The position numbers were made by a program, and so were the translations under genes. A stretch of 64,000 nt of DNA from CAVRXQ01 sp963838845 (GTDB taxonomy: Bacteria; Actinomycetota; Acidimicrobiia; Acidimicrobiales; Bog-793), in the NCBI GenBank assembly GCA_963838845.1, contig CAWISR010000002.1, positions 1,033,742 to 1,097,741 of the forward strand, read 5' to 3'. Below, piece by piece: positions 54,163-63,353 of this stretch. A model generated the notes under the pieces. That model did not search any database, was not told the origin of the DNA, and was given only the letters and a program-made list of their open reading frames with translations. The number at the start of each line of letters is the position of its first letter. The stretch's first letter is position 1.

Positions 54163-54818
54163 GGGTGCTCATCGTCGAAGATGTGAGGCGTCTCGCCGAC
54201 GGCATCGCGGAAGGGCTGCGAGACGAGGGCATGGCGGTCGACGTGTCGTATGACGGGACCAACGCGCTTACGAAGATTGCCGTCAACCGCTACGACGTTG
54301 TTGTCCTCGACCGCGATCTCTCGGGTGTCCACGGGGACGCGGTGTGCCGCCAGGTTGTCGAGGACGACGAAGGGCCGATGGTGCTCATGCTCACGGCAGC
54401 CGACGCGCCGATCGATCGCGTGGCGGGCTTGCGTGTCGGCGCCGATGACTACCTCACGAAACCCTTCGACTTCGACGAGCTCGTCCTGCGACTCCGCGGG
54501 CTTGCCCGCCGCAAACCCAGAGCGTCAACTCGCATCCTGCGAGCCGCCGACGTCGAGCTCGATCCGCTCGAGCGCATCGCGACACGTTCCGGACGCAGGC
54601 TTGACCTATCGGTGAACGAGTTCGGAGTCCTGGAAGCGCTCCTTCGCGCGGCACCAGCTCCGCTCAGCCCTGAAGACCTTTTCGAACGTGTGTGGGACGA
54701 GCACGCCGACCCGTTCACGAAGACGGTCTACGTCACCATTTGGCGGCTGAGGCGCAAGCTCGGCCAGCCTGACATCATCACAAACGTCGCGAGGGTTGGA
54801 TACCGGATTAGCGGATAG
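54159..54818 (+). CDS. OmpR-family response regulator
   Basis: A 219-residue regulator. The receiver domain has the acidic pair in VLIVEDVRRLADG, phosphoacceptor Asp in VVVLDRDLSGVHGDA, Thr in MVLMLTAADAP and Lys in ADDYLTKPFDFDELV. The C-terminal winged helix (LDLSVNEFGVLEALLRAAPA, VTIWRLRRKLGQPDIITNVA, RVGYRI) binds DNA. OmpR regulators typically bind direct repeats about 11 bases apart. It pairs with the upstream kinase. Its targets are not known; the element before lipoprotein copies A and C is one candidate. Confidence 0.96.
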   Translation: MRVLIVEDVRRLADGIAEGLRDEGMAVDVSYDGTNALTKIAVNRYDVVVLDRDLSGVHGDAVCRQVVEDDEGPMVLMLTAADAPIDRVAGLRVGADDYLTKPFDFDELVLRLRGLARRKPRASTRILRAADVELDPLERIATRSGRRLDLSVNEFGVLEALLRAAPAPLSPEDLFERVWDEHADPFTKTVYVTIWRLRRKLGQPDIITNVARVGYRISG

Positions 54819-55040
54819 CGGCAGCAGAACGTGCGCACTGAACGGCGACTCCGGCGCAATGCAGAATTACGGAGTCTGGGGATCGGCGGGTGTCCCATAA
54901 CACGCGTCCGTCTACCGTGCTGAGGGTGCCCCAGACCGCCGGCAGTGCGCCACTCTTCGGCACACAGGTGATGCTCGGCAGGCGGGAGCTGGCATCTCCC
55001 CGCGAGCTGACCGAGGGGCCGTTTCTCCATGGCGCGCAAA

Positions 55041-55643
55041 CTAAGAGGAGACCATTCCCGAACCGGTCAGCAAGAGGATCTGGGCGACGAACGGTGACCC
55101 GCATGGCGGGGTCTTCTGGTCCTCGTAGTCCGTGAGGGTCAATGAGAACTGGCCACGGATCCCGCGGTACGCACCGGTTCCGGACCCCGCCACGATCGGA
55201 ACGGTGTCGGTGAACTGGAAGTAGTCGGAGCAGGTCGCCGGATAGAGCGGCTCGTGGACCGTTTGAGACCGGAACTTGCTCGTGATCCCGTCGATATAGA
55301 GGCGGAACGTCCCGTGGCGGAGATTGAGTTCCAAATCGCTCGTGTGTTCAGGGTCGACCTTGCCGTTCGGCAGGACGGTCACCGCCGGCCCGAAGTCGCC
55401 AATGGCTCCGCTCAGGATGGACTGGAAGTCCGCCCCGTCGCTGTCGACGCTCCAGATAGACAAATGGACCTCGCCGTGCAGGCTCTTCGCAGCGGGCGGC
55501 GGCACGGTGGCGGCGCTCGCGGCACTGGCGCCGAACGGTCCGCCGAGCGCAGCGACGACAATTACGGCACCTAGGACTCGCCGTGAGGATGTGAGGACGG
55601 GAACAGCGGGCTTTTGAAATCTCATCAGTCGCATCGGCCACAT
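55041..55643 (-). CDS. Secreted beta-rich protein of unknown function
   Basis: A secreted protein of about 200 residues. Three ATGs (55643, 55634, 55625) precede the signal peptide (VLGAVIVVAALGGPFGASA). The mature part is strand-rich with paired Cys (PATCSDYFQFTDTVPIV and KTPPCGSPFVAQI) and a motif GSGTGAYRGIRGQFSLTLTD, which recalls the allene-oxide-cyclase-like or dirigent-like barrels. Hence it may be a small extracellular barrel. The longest frame to 55766 has no signal-like start. It ends about 220 bases from the response regulator, convergent. Confidence 0.75.
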   Translation of the reverse strand: MWPMRLMRFQKPAVPVLTSSRRVLGAVIVVAALGGPFGASAASAATVPPPAAKSLHGEVHLSIWSVDSDGADFQSILSGAIGDFGPAVTVLPNGKVDPEHTSDLELNLRHGTFRLYIDGITSKFRSQTVHEPLYPATCSDYFQFTDTVPIVAGSGTGAYRGIRGQFSLTLTDYEDQKTPPCGSPFVAQILLLTGSGMVSS

Positions 55644-55903
55644 CTTGATCCGCGAAAACACCGATGTCGTCCACTTCAAGGATCGAATGCGCGTAATCCT
55701 TCCGGATGATCCGCTTGCATCTCGCGCCCCATAACGTGAAGGCGAATTCCGCCGAAACAGTGTCACCTACCGCCGGGTGCGTCGCACGACGACCGCCTCC
55801 GCTCCGAGTGCCACGGTTGCACAACACCTGATATTCATCTCGTCGGTGAGACGCTGAGCGAGGCTGAGAATCCTCGCTCCCGTCGACGACCTCGGAGGAT
55901 CCT

Positions 55904-56191
55904 ATGAGCGGATACGTGCTAGCAGACGTCACTTGGACGAACGAGGAGGGGCGTAACAGATATGTCGAGCTGGTCGGACTAAGCCTTGCGGCCCACAAAG
56001 GTGAGATGGTCGCCGCTAGCCGGGATGTCGAAGTGATGGAGGGCGACTGGCAGCCCGGCGGAATCACCGTTCTCATTTCGTTTCCGAATCGAGAGTCTGC
56101 GCGGGCTTGGTACGGCTCAATCGAGTACCGCGAAGCGCTCACGATCAGGCAACGGTCGTCCGACTCCCGACTCTTGATCTTTGGCGACTGA
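55904..56191 (+). CDS. DUF1330 family protein
   Basis: A 95-residue protein with GGAGG five bases before ATG 55904. The family core is present: GYVLADVTWTNEEGRNRYVE, EVMEGDWQPGGITVLISFPN and ARAWYGSIEYREALTIRQRS. DUF1330 proteins are dimeric alpha/beta (ferredoxin-like) proteins of unknown role, often found near metabolic genes. It is alone on the plus strand. Confidence 0.92.
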   Translation: MSGYVLADVTWTNEEGRNRYVELVGLSLAAHKGEMVAASRDVEVMEGDWQPGGITVLISFPNRESARAWYGSIEYREALTIRQRSSDSRLLIFGD

Positions 56192-56468
56192 TCACTTTTG
56201 CTCGCCTTGCGAAAGACGAAAGGGCGCACGCGAGGTGCCGCCGACTATCCCGAAACATTCAGCAGGTGACGGGACGAGGGTTAGCACCAATCGCCGGCCT
56301 TGCGGCACCCTCCGGCACTCGGAGGCGACCGTCACTCAAGCGAACCGCGATTAGTTATTGGGCTACTCGCTCAAGCGCGCGGCGCCGAACAGGTCACGCC
56401 CTAGCGAAATCGTGGGCGGTCGCAACCGCTCATCGTTCAGTTCGCCACATGTGCTCAGATGCAAACTC

Positions 56469-57475
56469 GTGAAGCGATTCCAAGTTGTCGGCGGGACACT
56501 CGTGGCGCTTTGCGGGCTGTCGCCAGTCGCCGCTCGGGGGATGACGTCGCCTCCGTCTCGGGAGCAGCGGCCGCAGATCGCAAAGGCGATTACGTGGCGA
56601 GCGAAGTCCGCGGTGACGCGATGGAGGCTCCCCTCGCCCGTATATCGCACGATGGCGGCGACGGTCGGGAACACGGCGTACGACCTCGGTGGCATCGACC
56701 CCGCCGGCGTCACCGTCGGAGACGTCTACCGGTTCACCCCCGCAACTGGGTCGGTCGGTCGCGCCGGGCAGCTCGCGCAACCGACGCACGGCGCCTGGGC
56801 GGTCGCGATCGGTGGCCGAGTCGTCGTCTTCGGCGGCGCGTCGACGTACGTGTATTCGACCATCCAGTCATACGACCCGCGAACTGACACCACCACCGTG
56901 ATCGGATCCCTTTCATCTCCGCGCGCTGACCTCGCCGCGGCCACGTCGGCGGGGACGACGGTGCTGCTCGGCGGTTTCAACGGCTACGGCCCACTGAACA
57001 GCGTCTTGCGGGACACGGAGCTACCGCCTTCCGCACCTTCACGACGCTCCCAGTCGCCGTGCGCTATCCGGCGGTCGCCCTCGAGGGCCACGACGTCTAC
57101 CTCTTCGGCGGGCTCTTGTCCGGCGGCGAGTACTCCGGGACGGTCACGGCCGATATTCAGCGGGTGGACCTCACGACTGGCAAGGCGCGCGTCGTCGGCC
57201 AGCTCCCCTTCTCGGTCGCGCACGCCAAGGCGACGGTCCTCGAGGGTCAGATCATCGTCGTCGGAGGTTCGACCCCGGCGGGGCCGACCGCGGACATCTT
57301 GCGCTTCGATCCGTCGGCGCGAACTGTCTCCGTCGTGGGAAAACTCCCATTCGCCCTCACCGACGGCGCGCTCGTCACGATCCAAAAGCGCGCGTATGTT
57401 CTTGGCGGTTTGTCGGCCTCGGGCCCGCTCGATCAAATCGAGGTCATCGGGCTGCGTCAAATCGTGCGGTCGTAG
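56469..57475 (+). pseudogene. Secreted Kelch-repeat beta-propeller protein, frameshifted
   Basis: GTG 56469 begins a signal peptide (VVGGTLVALCGLSPVAARG). Kelch-type strands follow: MAATVGNTAYDLGGIDPAGV, WAVAIGGRVVVFGGASTYVY and ATSAGTTVLLGGFNGYGP. After LNSVLRDTE the frame breaks; the next frame resumes from about 57025 with AFRTFTTLPVAVRYPAVALE, GHDVYLFGGLLSGGEYSGTV and VLGGLSASGPLDQIEVIGL. One missing base near 57023 restores about 335 residues. The Gly-Gly turns and repeats of about 45-50 residues give a propeller with about six blades. The function is unknown, likely extracellular binding. Confidence 0.85.
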
Positions 57476-57614
57476 AGGTGGTCCCACGGCTGCCTCGATC
57501 GACACAGTTGCTCCCACGCGCTTTCACGGCGCCCAATCGACAGTTCCGGGGTTCAAGTCGCGCCCCTAACACGCGACGGGGTCCGTATCGAGACTGCCCA
57601 CAAACGCCGGATAA

Positions 57615-57983
57615 GTGCGATACCGGCTGCACCTCGGCACAATTGACAGCGTGAGGACAGAGCGCTTGCCAGGAGTATTCGTGTCGAGTCTCACGACAGA
57701 CATGTGGGAGCCCGATGAGGAGGTGGGAGGTGAAATGCACCTGTTGTTCGGCGGCGAAGGAGTCGAAGCGGGACTCTCCCGTTTCGCCGAATCCACAGAA
57801 GCGGTGACGTGGACCCTCCCCGCGTGGGAAACGCTCTTGGTGTTGGAGGGAAGGGCAAAGATTGATTTCGCTGACGGATCCTTCTTGGAGCTTCGACCCG
57901 GCGACATCGCTTCGCTCCCCAAGGGTGCAGAGACAACTTGGCACATCACGGCGCCCTTCAAGGAGTTTTGGGTGATGGCATAA
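57615..57983 (+). CDS. Cupin domain protein
   Basis: A 122-residue cupin of the EutQ/Cupin_3 type. It has WTLPAWETLLVLEGRAKIDF, ADGSFLELRPGDIASLPKGA and TWHITAPFKEFWVM, the standard jelly-roll order, though the metal-binding His set is incomplete. A GTG at 57651 (VRTERLPGVF) would shorten it by 12 residues and is equally plausible. It is followed by the hydrolase-cyclase gene after about 140 bases. Confidence 0.88.
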   Translation: MRYRLHLGTIDSVRTERLPGVFVSSLTTDMWEPDEEVGGEMHLLFGGEGVEAGLSRFAESTEAVTWTLPAWETLLVLEGRAKIDFADGSFLELRPGDIASLPKGAETTWHITAPFKEFWVMA

Positions 57984-58123
57984 GCGCCCGGCTGTCATCG
58001 CGAGCGATCGTCAAGACTCCCGAGACCCTTCTCGTGGCTGGACTCAGTGGGCCACCGTGCACCCTGCCGTTCCGGACGGCGTTCCAGGGCGCTGAACCGT
58101 TGCCCGGGACAGACTGGGCATGA

Positions 58124-59460
58124 GTGACAGAAATACCAGCAACCATCTACGCCCGGACAGTGGAGGGCGCGTATCTCGCCTACCAGGTCTTGGGCAACGG
58201 TCCGCTGGACCTGGTGCTTCCGATGAACGGTGGCTTTCCCGTCGATCTGATGTGGGAGGAACCGGCCATCGCCTCAGGTCTTCGCCGGCTGGCGTCCTTC
58301 AACCGCTTATCACCTTTGACGGGCGGGGCTTTGGCAGCTCGGCGGCGGTGGACCCCCAGCGCGTTCCCGCCTTGCAGACGTGGTTGGACGATCTCGGGGC
58401 AGTGATGGACGCGGTCGGATCTGAGAAGGCGGCTCTTCTCTCGTGGGGGGAATTCACCCCGGCGGCAATGCTGTTCGCGGCCACCCATCCGAAGCGTGTC
58501 ACCAGTCTCGTTCTCGTCAATGCCTTCGCCAGGTTTCTTCGCGACAACAAGTGTCCCTGGGGGTTTCCCGGCGATCAGTTCCCTGCGTATGTCGAGATGA
58601 TCCAAGGGGCATGGGGCAGTGGAGTGGTCACCGAGACCATCGCGCCGAGCATGGTCCGAGACGACGAGGCGCGACGGCATTGGGCGCGAGTCGAACGCCT
58701 CTCAACGACCCCAGATCGCCTCGCAATCGCCCGCGCCTTCATGCAGAGCGACGTAACGGACGTTCTGTCCGCAATACAGGCACCGACGCTCCTCATCAGT
58801 CGGCGAGGTGATCGGCACGTGCGACCTGAACACAGTCGCTTCCTAGCAACCGAGATCCCCGGTTCAAAGCTCGTCGAGCTGGAAGGAGACGATCATTTTC
58901 TCTTCGCGGGTCGATCTGAGGAGATCTTGGACGAGGTACAGGAGTTCATCACTGGCCGCCGGCCAGGTCCCGTGCTCGACCGTGTGTTGGCGACCGTGCT
59001 CTTCACTGACATCGTTGGGTCGACCGCTGCGGCGGCTGAACTCGGCGATGGGCGGTGGAACGAGCTCTTGACGATGCATCACGACGCCGTTCGTAGGGAG
59101 TTGGAGAACTTCCGAGGACGGGAGATCGACACGACTGGCGACGGGTTTCTCGCGCTCTTCGACGGCCCTGCACGAGCGATCCAATGCGGGTTGGCGATTC
59201 GCGACAGGCTTCATGGTTTCGGTATCGACATTCGCGTCGGGCTGCACACCGGAGAGATCGTGAGCGTCGGGGACGACGTCCGAGGCATCGCTGTCCACAT
59301 CGGCGCGCGCGTCGCCGCGTTGGCAGATCGCTCTGAGGTTCTCGTGTCGCGGACCGTGGTCGACTTGGTCGCCGGATCCGGTATCCGGTTCGTAGACCGA
59401 GGTGAACACGAGTTGAAGGGCGTGCCGGGATCCTGGAACCTCTACGCGGTAGACGCCTGA
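58124..59460 (+). pseudogene. Alpha/beta-hydrolase fused to class III adenylate cyclase, frameshifted
   Basis: GTG 58124 begins TEIPATIYARTVEGAYLAYQ and VLGNGPLDLVLPMNGGFPVD, then breaks near 58304. The next frame continues LITFDGRGFGSSAAVDPQRV, the hydrolase SWGEFTPAAMLFAATHPKRV, the late His region LVELEGDDHFLFAGRSEEIL, and then a cyclase domain from about 58985: VLATVLFTDIVGSTAAAAEL, REIDTTGDGFLALFDGPARA and GIAVHIGARVAALADRSEVL. The two metal Asp residues (LFTDIVGS and TTGDGFLA) are present. One missing C restores about 445 residues. This fusion is common in Actinobacteria and may couple ligand binding to cAMP output. Confidence 0.9.
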
Positions 59461-59598
59461 CCGACCCATATCGCGCGGTCCGATTTCATGTCGTAGGTGT
59501 CCCTGAACGCCGGGAGTGTCGCACTATCTATATGCGGCCGATCGGCACTTGGTGGTCACCCTCGGCGCGCCTGATGACGCGCGTTATGAGCCTTGCCG

Positions 59599-60117
59599 CT
59601 AGGCGTTCGCCACCGCGCTAGGAGCTGTCGGTCCATGAGCGCTCAAGCTCGCTCTAATGCGCAGGCCCGCTGTCCGCGTGAGGACCATCGTGATGGCCAT
59701 GAAGATCAACGCGTCCGTGATCGCGTTCGACGAGAGGCTGTTTGTGGCAAACCACCGGTCGAGCGCGTGAGAGGTGAAGGCCTCGTCCTCGAAGGCGAGC
59801 CGTGCTCCAACGACGACAACCCACAAAAGGGCGTACATCGCGCCCGCCTTGCTCCAAGCGAAGCCGTCGGACTCGCGGCGTACTTGAAAAAGGGCGGCGG
59901 CCACAACACCAAGAACGATGCCCAACGCGGCTAGCCCGAGCTCAAAGGCGAGCCCGTTTCCATTTGTCGCGACGCTCTTGACGTAAAAGGCGATGATGAC
60001 AGCGGTGAGTACGACTGGCCGGACGAGGCGGAAGGCGTTGATCTTCCGGTGTCCGAGGTCAGAAAACAAGACCGCTGCCAGCACGACGAGGTTGATGACC
60101 CAAGCGCTGGTCGGCAT
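59599..60117 (-). CDS. Multi-pass membrane protein of unknown function
   Basis: A 172-residue protein with about five hydrophobic helices: WVINLVVLAAVLFSDLGH, PVVLTAVIIAFYVKSVA, LAALGIVLGVVAAALFQV, AGAMYALLWVVVVGARLAF and AITDALIFMAITMVLTRT. Between them lie short conserved-looking loops (RESDGFAWSKAG, EDEAFTSHALDRWF). The overall layout resembles DUF1453/CcdC-like membrane proteins, but I cannot confirm it. It is 42 bases after the esterase stop, on the same strand. Confidence 0.75.
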   Translation of the reverse strand: MPTSAWVINLVVLAAVLFSDLGHRKINAFRLVRPVVLTAVIIAFYVKSVATNGNGLAFELGLAALGIVLGVVAAALFQVRRESDGFAWSKAGAMYALLWVVVVGARLAFEDEAFTSHALDRWFATNSLSSNAITDALIFMAITMVLTRTAGLRIRASLSAHGPTAPSAVANA

Positions 60118-60159
60118 GTCGCCTCCTCTGCAGCTGGTCGAAATGCGGCAAGATCCGGA

Positions 60160-61065
60160 TCAGCCCTCTTCCGTGTGGGCTGACTTTCGTGCACTGTCGA
60201 AGAAGCGCACCATGTCTTTCGCGATCTGTTGGCGACTGGGGTCGAGCGGCTTCGAGCCAACTTGCGTGAACATGTGGCCCATGTTCTTGACCAATACAAG
60301 TTGAGTCTGGTCACCCGCAGCCTTGAGGTCTCCATAGAGCTCTGTCGCTTGCGACTTAAAGACCTTTGTGTCATCGAGACCTTGAACGATCAGGATGGGC
60401 GGCGCGTTCGAAGCAACGTAATGGGTGGGGCTGGCCAGAACCAGATCCCCCCTGTGGTAGTTGTTTCCAAAGACTTGTTGATCGCCCGAGGGAGAGAACC
60501 CTGATGCTCGCTCCGTCAGGTTCGCTGGGCCGAACATGTCCGCCACTGCCATCAGGTTGCTCGGTTCGTTCGCATATGGTCCGACATCGAATGCGGAATG
60601 CCGACCGGTGAGTGCAGCGAGAGCAACGAGCTGTCCTCCGACACTGGTTCCGAACGCGAATATCTCGTTTCCGATTAGGCCGTACTTGGATGCCTTGGCT
60701 CGCAGATACCTGATTGCGCACTTGACGTCCTCGATCTGCGCGGGAAACTTGAACTGCGGAGCAAGCCGATAATTCACGCTCGCGACCGCGTAACCATCTG
60801 AGACCAATGCATCGAGGAACGCCGTGGTCAGCCACCCAGCAGTCAGGTCCGATTTGTCGCCTGAGGCCATGCCTCCTCCGTGAACGAAAATGGCGACGGG
60901 AAGAGGTCGGTAGACAGCGGCTCGCGGGAGATAGAGATCCAACTGTTGTGAGTTGCAATAGGTCAGAGTGAGATTCCGCTCGGTAGCGAACGATGGTGCG
61001 CTGCTCGACCCAGCCATCAGCCCTGCGAGGAGCAGCCCGACAGGAAAGAGCATTCGCCGGTTCAC
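60160..61065 (-). CDS. Secreted alpha/beta-hydrolase (HSL/BD-FAE-like esterase)
   Basis: A protein of about 301 residues from GTG 61065 (longest frame starts at 61161). A signal segment (LFPVGLLLAGLMAGSSSAP) precedes the mature enzyme. The oxyanion loop is VAIFVHGGGMASGDKSDL, the nucleophile elbow is EIFAFGTSVGGQLVALAALT, the acid Asp is in IVQGLDDTKVF, and the late His is in VKNMGHMFTQVG. It resembles esterases/lipases of the HSL family. It probably acts on extracellular esters. The start choice affects only the signal peptide. Confidence 0.9.
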   Translation of the reverse strand: MNRRMLFPVGLLLAGLMAGSSSAPSFATERNLTLTYCNSQQLDLYLPRAAVYRPLPVAIFVHGGGMASGDKSDLTAGWLTTAFLDALVSDGYAVASVNYRLAPQFKFPAQIEDVKCAIRYLRAKASKYGLIGNEIFAFGTSVGGQLVALAALTGRHSAFDVGPYANEPSNLMAVADMFGPANLTERASGFSPSGDQQVFGNNYHRGDLVLASPTHYVASNAPPILIVQGLDDTKVFKSQATELYGDLKAAGDQTQLVLVKNMGHMFTQVGSKPLDPSRQQIAKDMVRFFDSARKSAHTEEG

Positions 61066-61323
61066 GTCTACGAGTCTCGGGCTCAGCCATCGAGTGTCAT
61101 ACGGCCCGGCAAGCGATTGTTCTTTGTCGTGCTGGAGAAACTTCTGCGCGAATGCGAACATGCTCGTACCCCCATCACTTCAGAGATTCAGATGCTTGCG
61201 AGCATTTATGAACCAGCTCCTGTAATCGGATATGCGTGACGCATTGTGCACAACCTTCGGCGAAAGCAACAGTTACTTCGCAATGCCGCTCACTTTGGCT
61301 TCGAGAGAGCTTTATTCCGTAAG

Positions 61324-61620
61324 TCAGTTAGAACTCGATGACCCGAAAGAGTCCCGAATCATCGAGCCCACCTTTCGGGCGATGGTCAGTTCATTAACGA
61401 CCAAACCCACTAGCAAGCCGCGCCCATGCACTCGGAACGTCGTGCAGTCGCGACCGTGGATCAGGCGCACTCCAGCGAATTGCGCGCCGTGCTTCACACC
61501 GATCGTCTCCCGAGACCCATCGCCATGGGGCGTGAGGGTGTAACTGGGGTCGAGATGCTCTCGGAGCGCCTCGGTTGTTTCGCTCAACGTCACAGATCGG
61601 TTCACCTTGATGTTCGACAT
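61324..61620 (-). CDS. Hypothetical protein with strong ribosome site
   Basis: A 98-residue protein from ATG 61620, which has AGGAGG six bases upstream. It is alpha/beta in pattern: MSNIKVNRSVTLSETTEALR, EHLDPSYTLTPHGDG, GAQFAGVRLIHGRDCTTFRV, LLVGLVVNELTIARKV. There is no signal peptide and one Cys. I recognise no family. It lies downstream of the 2TM gene on the same strand, 43 bases apart, and probably shares its transcript. Confidence 0.7.
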   Translation of the reverse strand: MSNIKVNRSVTLSETTEALREHLDPSYTLTPHGDGSRETIGVKHGAQFAGVRLIHGRDCTTFRVHGRGLLVGLVVNELTIARKVGSMIRDSFGSSSSN

Positions 61621-61663
61621 TTGATGCCTCCTAACGTTGTTGTCTTGCTGATGCGCGATTGCG

Positions 61664-62065
61664 TTATGAGCGAGTCCCTGCCTGACGCTCGATCTCCCGC
61701 TTGATCTCGCTCTCCGAGATCGGCTTGTTCCCGTGAATACGCCAGGCACGCGCAGCCAGAATCAACGCGAGCCCTCCAATCGGATAGATGATCCAGAAGT
61801 TCCACACGTCATGGATGCCGGAACTCTGGCTAAATCCATGGGTTGGCCACCCGCCCGCGTTGTGGTACTCGGAGAGTGCCCAGATAATCACGAGGATGAT
61901 CATGCCGATGACGGCGGCAACGACCTCGATGCGAAAGTGACGTCGGAGCTCGATCTGTTTGACCGCCTCTTGGCGAGCCCGCTCTTCGCCATTGGCCGGA
62001 ACTTTCGATTCTTCGCCTTCTTCTACTTTGTAACTGCCAAGATGCCGTGAGTGAATGATTGACAT
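61664..62065 (-). CDS. 2TM-domain membrane protein
   Basis: A 133-residue protein from ATG 62065; AGGAGG lies five bases upstream, which decides against the GTG one codon before. Residues about 30-110 match the 2TM domain: RRHFRIEVVAAVIGMIILVI, IWALSEYHNAGGWPTHGF, WNFWIIYPIGGLALILAARA, and RIHGNKPISESEIKREIERQ. The N-terminus is polar. The family is of unknown function. It is divergent from lipoprotein copy C across a 630-base gap. Confidence 0.85.
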   Translation of the reverse strand: MSIIHSRHLGSYKVEEGEESKVPANGEERARQEAVKQIELRRHFRIEVVAAVIGMIILVIIWALSEYHNAGGWPTHGFSQSSGIHDVWNFWIIYPIGGLALILAARAWRIHGNKPISESEIKREIERQAGTRS

Positions 62066-62698
62066 CACCGCCTCCTCGTTTCTTGTGCGCCGTACGCCTT
62101 ACGGAGATTTGCGAACTCGAAGATCGGTGCGAACGCCCGTTGCACAAACGAGTCTTCGGCCCTCCGTGGTGTTATTGCGGCCATCACGCACTCCTCCTCG
62201 CGAACCTCTTGAGAGGAGCTGACTTCGGAACCACAAAACCTGTTACTTACAAAAAGGGAGCGCCCCCGAAGCTGTTTCCGGTAGAGGCTTCTGTCACAGT
62301 CAGGAATCAGCTTTCATTCAGGTTCTATTAAGGAATGATGTCGAGAGGATGACTCAACCGAACGCTGCTTTGGCATGGATCGCAGCGGCTCCGGGCTGAA
62401 GTTCGACCGTGCACGTCGTAAGGCTGAGCGATGATCGTGAGCTAGGACTCGCGGCTCAATCACGTTCAGGGGTTTGCGTCACGAATGTTGACGCATCTGT
62501 CTGTCGAAGGTGACGTGCTGCGCGATCGAATGCGCGAAGATCCGGATCTCCGCCGCAAGGTTCGCGTGAAGACTGTCCCGATAACCCGACCGGATCCGGG
62601 ACTGCGAGTGCCCCCCGATCGCCGGCTAATAGGCGTCGTCGTAACTGCGGCGCAACCGCTATCGGCGTACAAAGAAGGTGGGCAGGAGGAGGACGTCG
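62066..62698. other. Long intergenic region before lipoprotein C
   Basis: About 630 bases with a local drop in GC at 62230-62345. A plus-strand frame (62059-62331) lacks family features and is not called. The direct-repeat element at 62641-62659 and the ribosome site of the next gene lie at the 3' end. Confidence 0.45.
62641..62659 (+). promoter_or_regulatory. Direct-repeat element upstream of lipoprotein C
   Basis: gtaactgcggcgcaaccgc, two hexamers (aactgc, aaccgc) with starts 11 bases apart, 40 bases before ATG 62699. It matches the element before paralogue A with only two differences. Confidence 0.4.
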
Positions 62699-63271
62699 AT
62701 GCGGGTCAAGCGAAGACGCACGGCGACGACCGCTGCGACTGTCCTCGCACTCGGGACGATGGTGCTTCTCTCCGCCGCTTGCGGAGGATCCTCCGGGCCG
62801 GGTGTCGCGAGCCTCGGGTCGTCGACCACGACGACGACCTCTCCGGTCGCGGCGTCTTCGAGCACGAATAACGAGACGGACTACTTAGACGCTGTCAAGT
62901 ACTCCCAGTGCATGCGGACCCACGGGGTGCCGAACATGCCCGACCCGAACAGCAAAGGTCTATACCTCCACACGCCAGGGAAGCTCAACGGCGTCAGCAT
63001 CGACAGCAACTCCTCTCAGTACAACTCCGCCAACAAGGCGTGTACCCACCTGCTGCCAAACGGGGGCCAGTTAACCCCGGCCGAGCAGCAAGCCCTGCTC
63101 GCTCAGACGCTGAAGTTGGTGCAGTGCCTGCGCACCCACGGCTTCCCGAACGAGCCCGACCCGAGCACTAAAGGTGGTGGGGTCTCTCTCCTTCTGCCCG
63201 GGAAACGGAACTCGCCTCAGGTCCAAAAGGCATTGGAGGCGTGCAAGTCGCTCGCGCCGGGAGGGGGTTGA
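62699..63271 (+). CDS. Lipoprotein with duplicated C-x3-HG-x-P-x2-PDP motif (copy C)
   Basis: A 190-residue lipoprotein from ATG 62699 with GGAGGAGG upstream. The lipobox is MVLLSAACGGS. A Ser/Thr linker is followed by YSQCMRTHGVPNMPDPNSKG and LVQCLRTHGFPNEPDPSTKG, with companion Cys in NKACTHLLPN and LEACKSLAPG. The two halves are clear internal repeats of about 75 residues. Of the three paralogues, A and C are the most alike. It is likely anchored outside the membrane. The function is unknown. Confidence 0.87.
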   Translation: MRVKRRRTATTAATVLALGTMVLLSAACGGSSGPGVASLGSSTTTTTSPVAASSSTNNETDYLDAVKYSQCMRTHGVPNMPDPNSKGLYLHTPGKLNGVSIDSNSSQYNSANKACTHLLPNGGQLTPAEQQALLAQTLKLVQCLRTHGFPNEPDPSTKGGGVSLLLPGKRNSPQVQKALEACKSLAPGGG

Positions 63272-63353
63272 GACAAGTCCGAACCGTCTCAGAAACCGCG
63301 TTGAGAAAGCCGCGGCGACTGCCCCGCGACCGCCGTGTGACGGGCATCGAGAT

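Noticed and set aside
57541..57572. tRNA T-arm-like string near gttcaagtc
   Set aside because: The flanking bases do not pair as a T-stem and no acceptor or anticodon arm was found.
62059..62331. 90-residue plus-strand frame before lipoprotein C
   Set aside because: No ribosome site, no family likeness and it overlaps the ribosome site of the minus-strand 2TM gene.
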